In this document: piece by piece, positions 18,724 to 26,967 of the stretch
How positions within the stretch are numbered: the stretch's first letter is position 1
Layout: every line of letters starts with the position of its first letter
NCBI GenBank assembly: GCA_965230185.1
Contig: OZ245995.1
Span: 2,418,001 to 2,482,000, forward strand
Direction: 5' to 3'
DNA from: Motiliproteus sp965230185
GTDB taxonomy: Bacteria > Pseudomonadota > Gammaproteobacteria > Pseudomonadales > Balneatricaceae
Length of the DNA: 64,000 nucleotides
The notes under the pieces: model-generated
Databases searched by the model: none
The model's input: the letters and a program-made list of their open reading frames with translations, nothing else
Told to the model about the DNA's origin: nothing
Position numbers and translations under genes: made by a program

Positions 18724-18923
18724 CTGTGCTTCTCCCGGTCAGGTTCTGAAATTCATCAGCCAATAGAATATGTAATGACATATCTCATTAATAGCGATAA
18801 ATTCTGTTGTTATCCGTTAGTAAAACTTAATGGTGGACTGCTCTGGCCTTCTCCAGATGGGGCGAGACGAACATAAACAACAGCGTCAACCCTGAACATG
18901 GCCAGGCTGAACCGGAGACTACT

Positions 18924-19874
18924 GTGACCGCACTGCCACCTCTCAGCGCCCTGCGAGCCTTTGAAACCGCAGCCCGGATCGGCAGCTTTGCCGGGGCTGC
19001 ACGTGCACTGCATGTTACTCCGGCGGCCGTCAGCCAGCAGATCCGGCAACTGGAGCAGCATCTGGACATTCAGCTGTTTGAACGGTCGAAGAGCGGGGTA
19101 ACCCTGACCCGGGCGGGGGAAAGCTATCAGTTCTTTGTTCACGAGGCCTTTGAAAAGCTTCGTCTTGGCCAGCAACACATTGAACAGCACAAAAATCTGG
19201 ACGTGCTGACAGTCACCGCACTGCCGTCGGTTGCCTCGAAATGGCTGATGCCCAGGGTACTGAAGTGGATGGAAATCAATCCACAGCTGGAAGTCAGGGT
19301 GGAAGCCAGCCATGCCAGAGTGGATTTCGGTCGTTCCGCCTCGGATCTGTGTATCAGTTTCGGTGATCAGCATTACCCCGGGCTGGAACGGTTTCGGCTG
19401 TTTACCGACACGGTCTCACTGGTGGCCAGCCCCGGGCTGCTGGCTGACGCCGGGGCCGATATCCGGCAACTGCTGAAACTGCCGATGATTCATGTGGACT
19501 GGGGAGAGGACAACAGCTTTCTGCCCGGCTGGGAAGACTGGCTGCAGGCAGCGGGGCTGACTGGCTCTGTACCCTCGAAAGGGCCCCGGTTTAATCTGTC
19601 CAGTATGGCCATCGAAGCTGCGGTTCAGGGTAAGGGGCTGCTGCTGGGCCAGCGCCTGCTCATCGAAGACGAGCTGCGCAGTGGCCAGCTGGTGACCATT
19701 GATGAAATCCAGCTTCCGCTGGAAAAGGCATACTACCTGGTCTGTCCCAGGCGAACCCTCGATAACCCGGGAGCGCTGGCGTTTATCGAATGGCTGCGGC
19801 AACTGCTGAGCGCTGAAACGGCGGAACGAAAAAACCGGCAACTCAATCAGGATATGAACGATGCGACTGTTTGA
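18924..19874 (+). CDS. LysR-family regulator, GcvA-like
   Basis: This 316-residue LysR regulator has an N-terminal helix-turn-helix (LPPLSALRAFETAAR then FAGAARALHVTPAAVSQQIRQLE) characteristic of the GcvA/AmpR branch, followed by a periplasmic-binding-like effector domain. It starts at GTG 18924 with CGGAGAC upstream. The gene overlaps the downstream SDR start by 14 bases, so the two are translationally coupled. The divergent oxygenase gene 200 bases away is the likely target, with self-regulation across the shared gap. Confidence 0.9.
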   Translation: MTALPPLSALRAFETAARIGSFAGAARALHVTPAAVSQQIRQLEQHLDIQLFERSKSGVTLTRAGESYQFFVHEAFEKLRLGQQHIEQHKNLDVLTVTALPSVASKWLMPRVLKWMEINPQLEVRVEASHARVDFGRSASDLCISFGDQHYPGLERFRLFTDTVSLVASPGLLADAGADIRQLLKLPMIHVDWGEDNSFLPGWEDWLQAAGLTGSVPSKGPRFNLSSMAIEAAVQGKGLLLGQRLLIEDELRSGQLVTIDEIQLPLEKAYYLVCPRRTLDNPGALAFIEWLRQLLSAETAERKNRQLNQDMNDATV

Positions 19875-20619
19875 TCTCTCACAGCATGTAGCGCTTGTCA
19901 CCGGTGCCTCCTCCGGTATCGGCAGTCAGCAGGCCCGGGCGTTGAGTGAAGCCGGTGCCCGGGTGGTGCTGGTGGGACGACGGGAGGCGAAGCTACAGGC
20001 GCTGGCGAACGAGATCGGTGGTCGGGGAGGACGAGCCGCCGTCGTGGTGGCCGATCTGACCGATATCGACCAGCTTGACCGGACCGTTGAACGCTGTCTG
20101 GCAGCCTACGGCCATGTTGACATTCTCTGCAATACCGCCGGTGTTAACCTGCGCCAGCATGCCGATGATGTCACCCCCGAGAGCTGGGATCAGACGCTGG
20201 ATCTGAATCTGAAACTGCCGTTTTTTCTGGCTCAGAAGCTGGTACCACAGATGAGAGCCCGGGGCTGGGGAAAAATCATCAACGTCGCTTCCCTGCAGTC
20301 CCGGCGGGCGTTTGCCAGCGGTATCGCCTACGGTGCTTCCAAGGGCGGTATCGCCCAGCTGACCCGGGCCATGGCGGAAGCCTGGTCGGAGTCCGGAATC
20401 TGCTGTAATGCGATCGCGCCGGGCTTCTTCCCCACCGAACTGACAGAAGCGGTGTTCGATCAGCCGGAACTGAGTGAACAGCTGGCTCGCCAGACCGCTG
20501 TTGGTCGTAACGGCCGGCTGGAGGACCTTAATGGCGTCTGCATCTTTCTGGCCAGCTCAGCATCAGACTATATCACCGGCCAGGTGATCGCTGTGGATGG
20601 TGGATTTTCCGCCAAGTAA
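19861..20619 (+). CDS. Short-chain dehydrogenase/reductase
   Basis: This classical SDR of 252 residues carries out NAD(P)-dependent oxidation or reduction of a hydroxy/keto group. Motifs are TGASSGIG (cofactor), NTAGVN (a variant of NNAG), the catalytic Ser in NVASLQS and YGASK with the catalytic Tyr and Lys. The C-terminus (DYITGQVIAVDGGFSAK) is standard. The first base of its ATG lies inside the LysR gene. It resembles gluconate/sugar-acid 5-dehydrogenases. The substrate is unknown and probably shared with the adjacent oxygenase. Confidence 0.85.
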   Translation: MRLFDLSQHVALVTGASSGIGSQQARALSEAGARVVLVGRREAKLQALANEIGGRGGRAAVVVADLTDIDQLDRTVERCLAAYGHVDILCNTAGVNLRQHADDVTPESWDQTLDLNLKLPFFLAQKLVPQMRARGWGKIINVASLQSRRAFASGIAYGASKGGIAQLTRAMAEAWSESGICCNAIAPGFFPTELTEAVFDQPELSEQLARQTAVGRNGRLEDLNGVCIFLASSASDYITGQVIAVDGGFSAK

Positions 20620-20731
20620 GCGGTGTTCCAGGGCTGGCATACAGGGTCGGGCGTGCCATAATGCATGCCCGATTCACTGGACTGCCGCGAGCCGTGACTC
20701 CGCCGGCGGCGACAAGGAAATAACATCCTCA

Positions 20732-21631
20732 ATGCGCCTTAATTCCAACCTGCTGACGCTGCATGTTGCCGTTCTGCTACTGGGCATGACCGGCCTGTTC
20801 GGTAAGTTTCTCGAGCTTCATCCGACCGCTATTATCGCCGGTCGCAGTATCTTTACCGCCCTGAGCATTATGGTGCTGATGCGCTTTATGGGGATCGGCT
20901 TCGGCAATATCATCAACCGGGAAGGACTGTATCTGGCGCTGTCCGGCGTCGTGCTTGCAGCCCACTGGTTTGCTTTTTTTCATGCGATCCAGCTTTCGAC
21001 GGTGGCGATCGGCGTTATCGGCTTTTCCACCTATCCGGTGTTTGTCACCTTTCTTGAGCCGCTGTTGTTTTCCGAACGGCTGCGGCTGATGGATATTCTC
21101 AGCGGTGTGCTGGTGTTTATCGGTTTGCTGTTTGTGGTGCCTGACTTCGATATCTCCAACGATCAGACAGTCGCGCTTGGCTGGGCGGTGGCGTCCGGCT
21201 TTATACTGGCGGTGTTCAGTCTGATGAATCGCCGCCTGGTCCGTGATCACCACTTTCTGGTGATTACCTTCTGCCAGCATGCCACGGCGACAGTCTGCAC
21301 CCTGCCGTTTGTCTGGGGACTGACAATCCTGCCTGGCGGCAATGAGATCCTGTTACTGGTACTGCTGGGCGTCGTTTTTACGGCGATCCCCCAGGCGCTA
21401 CTGGTCAGAAGTCTGGCCGAAGTGAAAGCACAGCTGGCCAGCGTTATTGTCGGTCTTGAACCTCTGTACGCCATTCTCTTTGCCGCATTGCTGTTACAGG
21501 AGATTCCCAGCCTTTCGACCCTGGCCGGCGGAGCCATTATTCTTCTTGCCGTCTGGCTGGCAATGAAATCTCATCAGCCCGCTGCGGGCCAGGAAGAGGC
21601 GGCAAAAACCGACCCGCCGGGTATCCACTGA
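20732..21631 (+). CDS. EamA/DMT-family transporter
   Basis: The 299-residue membrane protein has ten predicted helices in two EamA repeats. The second ends in GLEPLYAILFAALLLQEIPS, the usual DMT signature. It probably exports or imports small metabolites such as amino acids. The start at 20732 (AAGGAA upstream) is chosen over an in-frame start that would lie within the preceding SDR and add a polar leader. It follows the SDR by 112 bases. Confidence 0.88.
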   Translation: MRLNSNLLTLHVAVLLLGMTGLFGKFLELHPTAIIAGRSIFTALSIMVLMRFMGIGFGNIINREGLYLALSGVVLAAHWFAFFHAIQLSTVAIGVIGFSTYPVFVTFLEPLLFSERLRLMDILSGVLVFIGLLFVVPDFDISNDQTVALGWAVASGFILAVFSLMNRRLVRDHHFLVITFCQHATATVCTLPFVWGLTILPGGNEILLLVLLGVVFTAIPQALLVRSLAEVKAQLASVIVGLEPLYAILFAALLLQEIPSLSTLAGGAIILLAVWLAMKSHQPAAGQEEAAKTDPPGIH

Positions 21632-21719
21632 GTTCGCCAGCTTGCGTTGCCTCCCGGCCGTGCCAGACTATGAACAGTGTGGTAATGCCGTTTTGCGATA
21701 GCAGGGGGGGATTTCTGGC

Positions 21720-22094
21720 ATGAATGCGGACGGAAAGATCGTCAGTACCGACAGTCATATAACGGAGTGGGATCAGAGAGCCGCCGGGTTTGAAGTGGTC
21801 GCCTGTACCGAACACTGGATGAGGATGCCGGAGCTGCTGGCCGAGCAGATGAAATCGATGCTGCCGGCTTCTTTCAGTCCCGAGCAGCAGCTGCTTTTCA
21901 TCAGTTTCGACGGCCTGATGGATCGACGCTATAACGCTTTTCTGCTGACCCATGATCAGCAGGCAGTGGTCTGCTATGAGGCGGATGGTGATCTCTGTGA
22001 TGAGTTTATCGGTACCATGAGCCTGTCGGACTTCTGGGCATTTCTGGACAGTTTTCCAAATGTCTATCGTCATCTGGGGGAGTCGCTGAGCTGA
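21720..22094 (+). CDS. Hypothetical protein (124 aa)
   Basis: This is an acidic soluble protein with no recognised domain. It has a run of Gs at ribosome-binding distance before ATG 21720. The sequence alternates short beta-like segments (LLFISFDG, YNAFLLTH, AVVCYEADGD) with helices, suggesting a small alpha/beta fold. No signal peptide or membrane segment is seen. It lies convergent to another unknown gene. Confidence 0.6.
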   Translation: MNADGKIVSTDSHITEWDQRAAGFEVVACTEHWMRMPELLAEQMKSMLPASFSPEQQLLFISFDGLMDRRYNAFLLTHDQQAVVCYEADGDLCDEFIGTMSLSDFWAFLDSFPNVYRHLGESLS

Positions 22095-22165
22095 CTCCGC
22101 CGCGGGTGCTTCCAGCATATTCCACCGGTTCACCGGAAGCATCGAGTGGGCCCTGGTACGGGTGT

Positions 22166-22480
22166 TCAGTGATGCAGAATCGGCCGGCCGGTCTCCGGAT
22201 CGATCTCCGGCTTCTGACGGATCACCGCAGTGCCGAGACAGTAGTCAATTGATTCAAATTCATCCATCAGCCGAATGCTGGCCGGCAGATCGAAATTTGC
22301 CCTGATCAGCTCAAAATCAATGGGATAGGTCATAGTGCAGATCCAGCCACTGGAGTTACTGATCCAGCGCATTTCGGTATCCACTTCGTTTACGTTATCG
22401 AGCAGGAAGTCGATGATAGGATCAAGGATCTGGTACTCAGGGTCGTATTTGTAACCCTTGTCGGATATTTTCTGTTTCAT
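22166..22480 (-). CDS. Hypothetical protein (104 aa)
   Basis: This is a soluble protein of unknown function starting MKQKISDKGY. The start at 22480 is supported by AAGGTGG upstream; the longer frame lacks one. It contains a strongly acidic first half, a WISNSSGWICTMTYP segment and ends in GRPILHH. No family is recognised. Confidence 0.6.
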   Translation of the reverse strand: MKQKISDKGYKYDPEYQILDPIIDFLLDNVNEVDTEMRWISNSSGWICTMTYPIDFELIRANFDLPASIRLMDEFESIDYCLGTAVIRQKPEIDPETGRPILHH

Positions 22481-23148
22481 TGTCTGCCCACCTTCTGGAT
22501 TCGGAGATCCCCGGCGTGTGGTGAAAGGTTCCCGGTATTCGGCTCTCTCGTTGGGCGGGCAGGACGGCTGCGTTTTTTTTCGGCAGCGAAGGAACCCCAT
22601 GCAACCAGATTATCGGCAAGGCGATCCAGAGGTGCCGGAGGAATCAATACCCCCCGGGCGGCCATCTGCACGCCTCATGAACAGACATCCTCTGTCATCA
22701 CAGTCCGGCACGCAGTTGCTTATATAAGACAATAGTAGTCGTAAAGTAGCCAGAAGTTGAGTTAAACACCTGGACAAATAATGATCGCCGGGTTGATGAC
22801 GATACAGAAACCGCAGCCCTTCTGTGCTCCTGAAGCCCGCTTTTCATCATCGCTGCAAATGGCAGAAGGCATGAATTATCACCGTCGGAACAGCCCCGGT
22901 AGCCCCGTTTATCGCAGTGGGGTCACAGATCGGAGAGTGGTTCTGAACGCTGCCAGCTGCGGCCGAACCGACTGTCGTGGTGCCATAACCGATGCTTAGC
23001 GCCAGCTCGAACCCGGACGTCTATTCGGGAGCTGAGACTTGTTAAACAGGGATCGCCTTTCTATGCTTTTTTAGAAAGAGTCCTCGGCGGTGTACCTGAA
23101 ACCAGGACGTGTGGAACAACGGAGGCAGAGCCCGGCTCTGAGGCTCGT
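22481..23148. other. Divergent gap upstream of the PqqD/ATP-grasp operon
   Basis: The 668 bases separate an unknown minus-strand gene from the PqqD-like gene. They must contain the operon promoter, but no clear -35/-10 pair stands out. An open frame at 22781-22999 could encode a short peptide with two Cys, but it has no good ribosome binding site. It is noted only because PqqD-like proteins often bind peptides. Confidence 0.4.
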
Positions 23149-23424
23149 ATGAATGGGCAGAAGTTCCTGCTTAAACCATGGATGACACTGGAAGGGGGGC
23201 AGGGAGAGGAACACCTCCTGATCGATAATCACACCGGAGTGATCTGTGCCTGCAACGACACAGCCTGGGTTCTGCTGGGCCTCCTGAAAGAGGGGGCAAC
23301 GCTGAACCATCTGACGGAAGCGCTCTGTGCTGACTACGAACTGGCTGAAATCGATGCCAGGCGCGATTCACTGGGGCTGATTCATCGGCTGTCGGCTTTG
23401 GGGTGTATCGATGAGCTCGCCTGA
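23149..23424 (+). CDS. PqqD-like (RRE fold) protein
   Basis: This 91-residue protein resembles PqqD, the small winged-helix peptide-binding fold: a beta-strand start (FLLKPWMTLEGG), LLIDNHTGVICACNDTAWVLLGLLKEG typical of the family's strand-turn-helix core, then a region like LTEALCADYE. In PQQ and other RiPP pathways such proteins deliver a precursor peptide to a modifying enzyme; stand-alone copies occur elsewhere. GAGG precedes its ATG. It overlaps the ATP-grasp gene by 14 bases, the first of a chain of tight junctions across four genes, so it very likely works with them. No precursor peptide was identified with confidence. Confidence 0.65.
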   Translation: MNGQKFLLKPWMTLEGGQGEEHLLIDNHTGVICACNDTAWVLLGLLKEGATLNHLTEALCADYELAEIDARRDSLGLIHRLSALGCIDELA

Positions 23425-25567
23425 TGCGGTGATCGCTCTGACCGGCTTTGGTGGTCTGGACGCACCGCACTCGGGTACTTCTGTAGCCCGGACCCTGCGA
23501 AAAGGCTGGGCCGGGAACATCACCATTGAGGCCCTTGGCCAGCATTCGGTAATGACCGGTGCCTGGATGCCCGGAGTGGCCGATGGCCTGCATCTGATCC
23601 CAGCGGTCGCCGAGGGTGATGATGCAATTTTTGAACAGCTGATGGCCGTTCACCGACGTGGCAGACTGGATGCACTGCTGCCCTGTCTCAACGAAGAGAT
23701 CTCGACCATCTCCAGGCTGTCGGAAAGACTGCGGGCCGAAGGCATACGGACGCTGCTGCCAAGGCCTGATCGTATCCGGGCGGTGCAGAAAAAACAGCTA
23801 CCCAACTTCTTTCTCGATCACCAGATCCCGGCTCCCCGTACCGTACATGTGCAGGACCCGGCAGGCATCCCGTTACATGCCGATTCGCTGGGATTTCCGT
23901 TGCTGATCCGGGGCGTTTATTCGGGTGTTCGCATTGTTTATTCCCTGCAGCAGGCGCAGCTTGAAGCGCAGCGAATGGCTGAGGGCAGCGGCCGCGGCGT
24001 ATTGTTGCAGCAGCTGATCGCCGGTGATCAGTTCAATGTGGCCCTGATTGCCGATCGCAACGGCGGAGCGGCCGCGCTGGTGACGATGCGAAAACTGGCC
24101 GTGAACGAGAACGGCCTGGCGGTCTGTGGCACCGTTGTTCATGACCCGCAGATTCATCGCATGGCGCTGACCATTCTTAAGAAACTGGACTGGCGAGGGG
24201 CACTGGAACTGGATTTCGTCCGTCCCGTCGGAAGCCGTGATGTCTATCTGAGAGACATCAACTGCCATCTGCCTCCCTGGGTGATGCTGTCTCACTGGGC
24301 CGACTGTAATCTGCCGGTCCTGTTACTGCAGGAGATGCTGAAAGACCGGCGAGGATGCAACGGCAGCAGGACTCGCCATGCCCGCCCCGGACCGATTCTT
24401 CTGCAGGGGATCACGGAAGCGGTGGTGCCGCTCGGAGATCTGATTAATCTGCAACGGCGACGTTGTGTTCCGGGACCTGCTCGTAATGGCAACGGTCGAA
24501 TCAATCCTGATTCAGGTACCGGTATCCGTGTTGCCGTTACCGGTACCAGCAGCTTTGACGTGGTGAATCCGGGGATCGGCGTTGCCCGGGCACTGCGGCT
24601 GGCCCCGGATGTATCAGCGGTATACGGTCTCTGCTATGGAAATTTTGACTCCGGCACCTACCAGCCGGACCTGTTTGACGCCGTATTTAATCTGCCCACC
24701 TGGAATGATGCCGGGGAGATTCTGGCCCGTCTGAAGTCCGTGCACCGGACCCACCCTTTTGATGTGATTGTGCCCTGTATTGATGATGAACTGCCTCATT
24801 TCATCAGTATCCGTGATGAGCTGGCGAAACTGGGGGTGCGTACGTTGCTACCGAGCCAGTCAGCGTTTGATCAGCGTTCCAAGCTGCGGCTGTTTGATTC
24901 ATCAATGAAGTCGGATCAGGGGGCTTTCGAGATTCCGGAAAGTCGGATTGTCAGCAGCGAAGAACAGGCTGCCGAGGCGATTGAGGCTGTCGGGCTGCCT
25001 GCCGTGGTCAAGGGGCCGATTTCTCAGTGTATCGTGGTTAACAGTGCTGTTGAGGCGCGGACCGCCTGGTTAAAACTGCACAGCTGGGGATTTGACAAAG
25101 CGATCGTTCAGCCGCTGATCGAAGGACCGATATTTGCTGTCGCCAGCGTCTGTGATCGCGAACACCGGGCACTGGCGACCCTGACCGTTAAAAAGCTGGC
25201 CCGTTGTGATCGGGGCAGTACCTGGAGTGCGCTCCATGTCAGGCAGCCGGAACTGGAAGCGAGTTTCAGGGAGTTACTGCAGCAGATCGGCTGGACCGGA
25301 CCGGTGGAAGGTGAGTTTATCCGCGACGAAATCAGAGATCGCTTCTATCTGATTGAGATTAACCCACGTTTTACCGCCTGGATTTTCTACTCCGCGGCAC
25401 TGGGTTCCAACCACCCGGCTCTGGCGGTGAGGGCGGCGCTGGGTGATCCTGTCAGTATCGCTGATGACAGCCCGGATCTGGTGTTTATGCGAAGCAGCAG
25501 CGAAATTCATGTCCGGCCGACGGTCCTGGCGGCACTCACCACAAAGGGATTTATTAAACACGCCTGA
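23411..25567 (+). CDS. Tandem ATP-grasp protein (two ligase modules)
   Basis: The 718-residue protein contains two successive ATP-grasp modules, about 1-330 and 370-718, each with a preATP-like N-terminal part (PCLNEEIS and PCIDDELP occupy equivalent positions). ATP-grasp enzymes join a carboxylate to an amine, thiol or similar nucleophile through an acyl phosphate. The second module keeps the metal-binding motif EINPRF (Glu649, Asn651, Arg653) and a Lys in AVVKG. The first has DINCHLPPW (Asp282, Asn284) without the following Arg, and Arg in LLIRG where Lys is usual, so it may be catalytically weak or regulatory, as in a carbamoyl-phosphate-synthetase-like duplication. The next gene starts 20 bases on. 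The substrate is unknown. Confidence 0.8.
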   Translation: MSSPDAVIALTGFGGLDAPHSGTSVARTLRKGWAGNITIEALGQHSVMTGAWMPGVADGLHLIPAVAEGDDAIFEQLMAVHRRGRLDALLPCLNEEISTISRLSERLRAEGIRTLLPRPDRIRAVQKKQLPNFFLDHQIPAPRTVHVQDPAGIPLHADSLGFPLLIRGVYSGVRIVYSLQQAQLEAQRMAEGSGRGVLLQQLIAGDQFNVALIADRNGGAAALVTMRKLAVNENGLAVCGTVVHDPQIHRMALTILKKLDWRGALELDFVRPVGSRDVYLRDINCHLPPWVMLSHWADCNLPVLLLQEMLKDRRGCNGSRTRHARPGPILLQGITEAVVPLGDLINLQRRRCVPGPARNGNGRINPDSGTGIRVAVTGTSSFDVVNPGIGVARALRLAPDVSAVYGLCYGNFDSGTYQPDLFDAVFNLPTWNDAGEILARLKSVHRTHPFDVIVPCIDDELPHFISIRDELAKLGVRTLLPSQSAFDQRSKLRLFDSSMKSDQGAFEIPESRIVSSEEQAAEAIEAVGLPAVVKGPISQCIVVNSAVEARTAWLKLHSWGFDKAIVQPLIEGPIFAVASVCDREHRALATLTVKKLARCDRGSTWSALHVRQPELEASFRELLQQIGWTGPVEGEFIRDEIRDRFYLIEINPRFTAWIFYSAALGSNHPALAVRAALGDPVSIADDSPDLVFMRSSSEIHVRPTVLAALTTKGFIKHA

Positions 25568-25587
25568 ACAGACCTGGAGTGATTCGC

Positions 25588-26967
25588 ATGCGCGCAGCAA
25601 AAGCCTATGAACCACCGGTTGTTGAGCCACTTCCCTTTCTGGCGGTCAACAAGCATCCCGGCCACCATTTTCTCGCCGACCCGGACTTTGAAGAAGAGTT
25701 TGATGCCGAAGAGTTGCTGCGTCAGTACGGCTCACCTCTCTATGTGATCTCCGAGCGCAAACTGCGGGACGATTATCAGAACTTTCACCGCGCTTTTTCC
25801 AGACCCTGGCTCGACACCTGCGTCGCCTATTCGATCAAAACCAATTATCTGCCGGCAGTCTGCGCAATTTTGCGGGAGGAGGGCGCCTGGGCGGAGGTAG
25901 TTTCCGGTGTCGAGTATGAACTGGCGAGACGGCTGGGGGTGCCGGCCCACGAAATTATTTTCAATGGCCCCCACAAAACCCGGGAAGAACTGCAGCGAGC
26001 ACTCGGCGAAGGAGCCATTGTCAACGTCGATAACAGCGATGAGCTTTACGCGGTGGAACAGATCGCCGAGCAGCTCAGCCAGCCCGCTCGTATCGGTATC
26101 CGCATCAGTTTCCGCTACGGTCTGGCGCCCTGGACCAAGTTCGGCTTCAACGATGAGAATGGCGACTGCCAGTGGGCACTGGAACGGATTGCCCGGAACG
26201 ACAAGCTGAAGCTGGAGTTGCTGCATAATCACAGTGGCACCTTTATTCTGGTTCGGGACACCTATGCCCGAGCGACCGATAAGCTGATTGATGTCGCCAG
26301 GCGGGCCCGTGATCTGGGACTGGCACCTACCATGATCGACCTGGGTGGTGGTTTCCCGTCTAAAAACTGCCTTAAGCCCGATTTCGACTTTCCCGGCGGC
26401 AGCCAGCGTAGCGGCGACTATCTGGCGCCTTATGCCACCGAGATCTGCGATCGTATCCGTGAAGCCTCGGAACTGTTCGGCGGACGACCGACTCTGGTGC
26501 TGGAACCCGGCCGGGCCATGGTCGACGGTGCCGTGCAACTGGTCTGCAGCGTGATCGCCAAAAAGGAAGTGGAGGGGCAGGGTGAGGCAGTCATCGTCGA
26601 CGCCGGTGTCAACCTGGTACCAACCGCCTGTTATTACGATCACGGCATCAATACCACTCTCGATACCTTTAACCGTCACGATTCCACACTGCAGCCAGTG
26701 GATATCTATGGTCCGCTATGCATGCAGAGCGACCGTCTGCGGGAGCGAACACTGTTGCCGCCGCTGAAGGTCGGTGACCTGCTGTTTATCTCCAATGTCG
26801 GGGCTTATTGTCATACCCAGTCGATGCAGTTCATTCAGGCGCGCCCCGCCACCGTTTTGCTGGGGCCCAATGGCGCCGAACTGGTGCGTCGGCGCGAAAC
26901 CTGGGCGGATATCTTCGCCCTGGACCGCCTGCCTGACCGGCTGCGCTCGGATCAATGCGTGATCTGA
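25588..26967 (+). CDS. Fold type III PLP decarboxylase, diaminopimelate decarboxylase-like
   Basis: The 459-residue enzyme has the alanine-racemase-fold decarboxylase features: the PLP Lys in AYSIKTNY (Lys84), HNHSGTF where LysA has HxHxGS, GGGFPS for phosphate binding, and GPLCMQSD with the catalytic Cys. It probably decarboxylates an amino acid or amino-acyl conjugate. It differs from housekeeping LysA by a ~40-residue N-terminal extension and by its setting after a tandem ATP-grasp gene. In butirosin synthesis an ATP-grasp ligase (BtrJ) and a LysA-like decarboxylase (BtrK) act in succession on a carrier-bound amino acid, so a similar ligate-then-decarboxylate logic is possible here. The ATG at 25588 follows GGAG; a GTG nine bases upstream is the alternative. 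The gene overlaps the next by 13 bases. Confidence 0.8.
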   Translation: MRAAKAYEPPVVEPLPFLAVNKHPGHHFLADPDFEEEFDAEELLRQYGSPLYVISERKLRDDYQNFHRAFSRPWLDTCVAYSIKTNYLPAVCAILREEGAWAEVVSGVEYELARRLGVPAHEIIFNGPHKTREELQRALGEGAIVNVDNSDELYAVEQIAEQLSQPARIGIRISFRYGLAPWTKFGFNDENGDCQWALERIARNDKLKLELLHNHSGTFILVRDTYARATDKLIDVARRARDLGLAPTMIDLGGGFPSKNCLKPDFDFPGGSQRSGDYLAPYATEICDRIREASELFGGRPTLVLEPGRAMVDGAVQLVCSVIAKKEVEGQGEAVIVDAGVNLVPTACYYDHGINTTLDTFNRHDSTLQPVDIYGPLCMQSDRLRERTLLPPLKVGDLLFISNVGAYCHTQSMQFIQARPATVLLGPNGAELVRRRETWADIFALDRLPDRLRSDQCVI

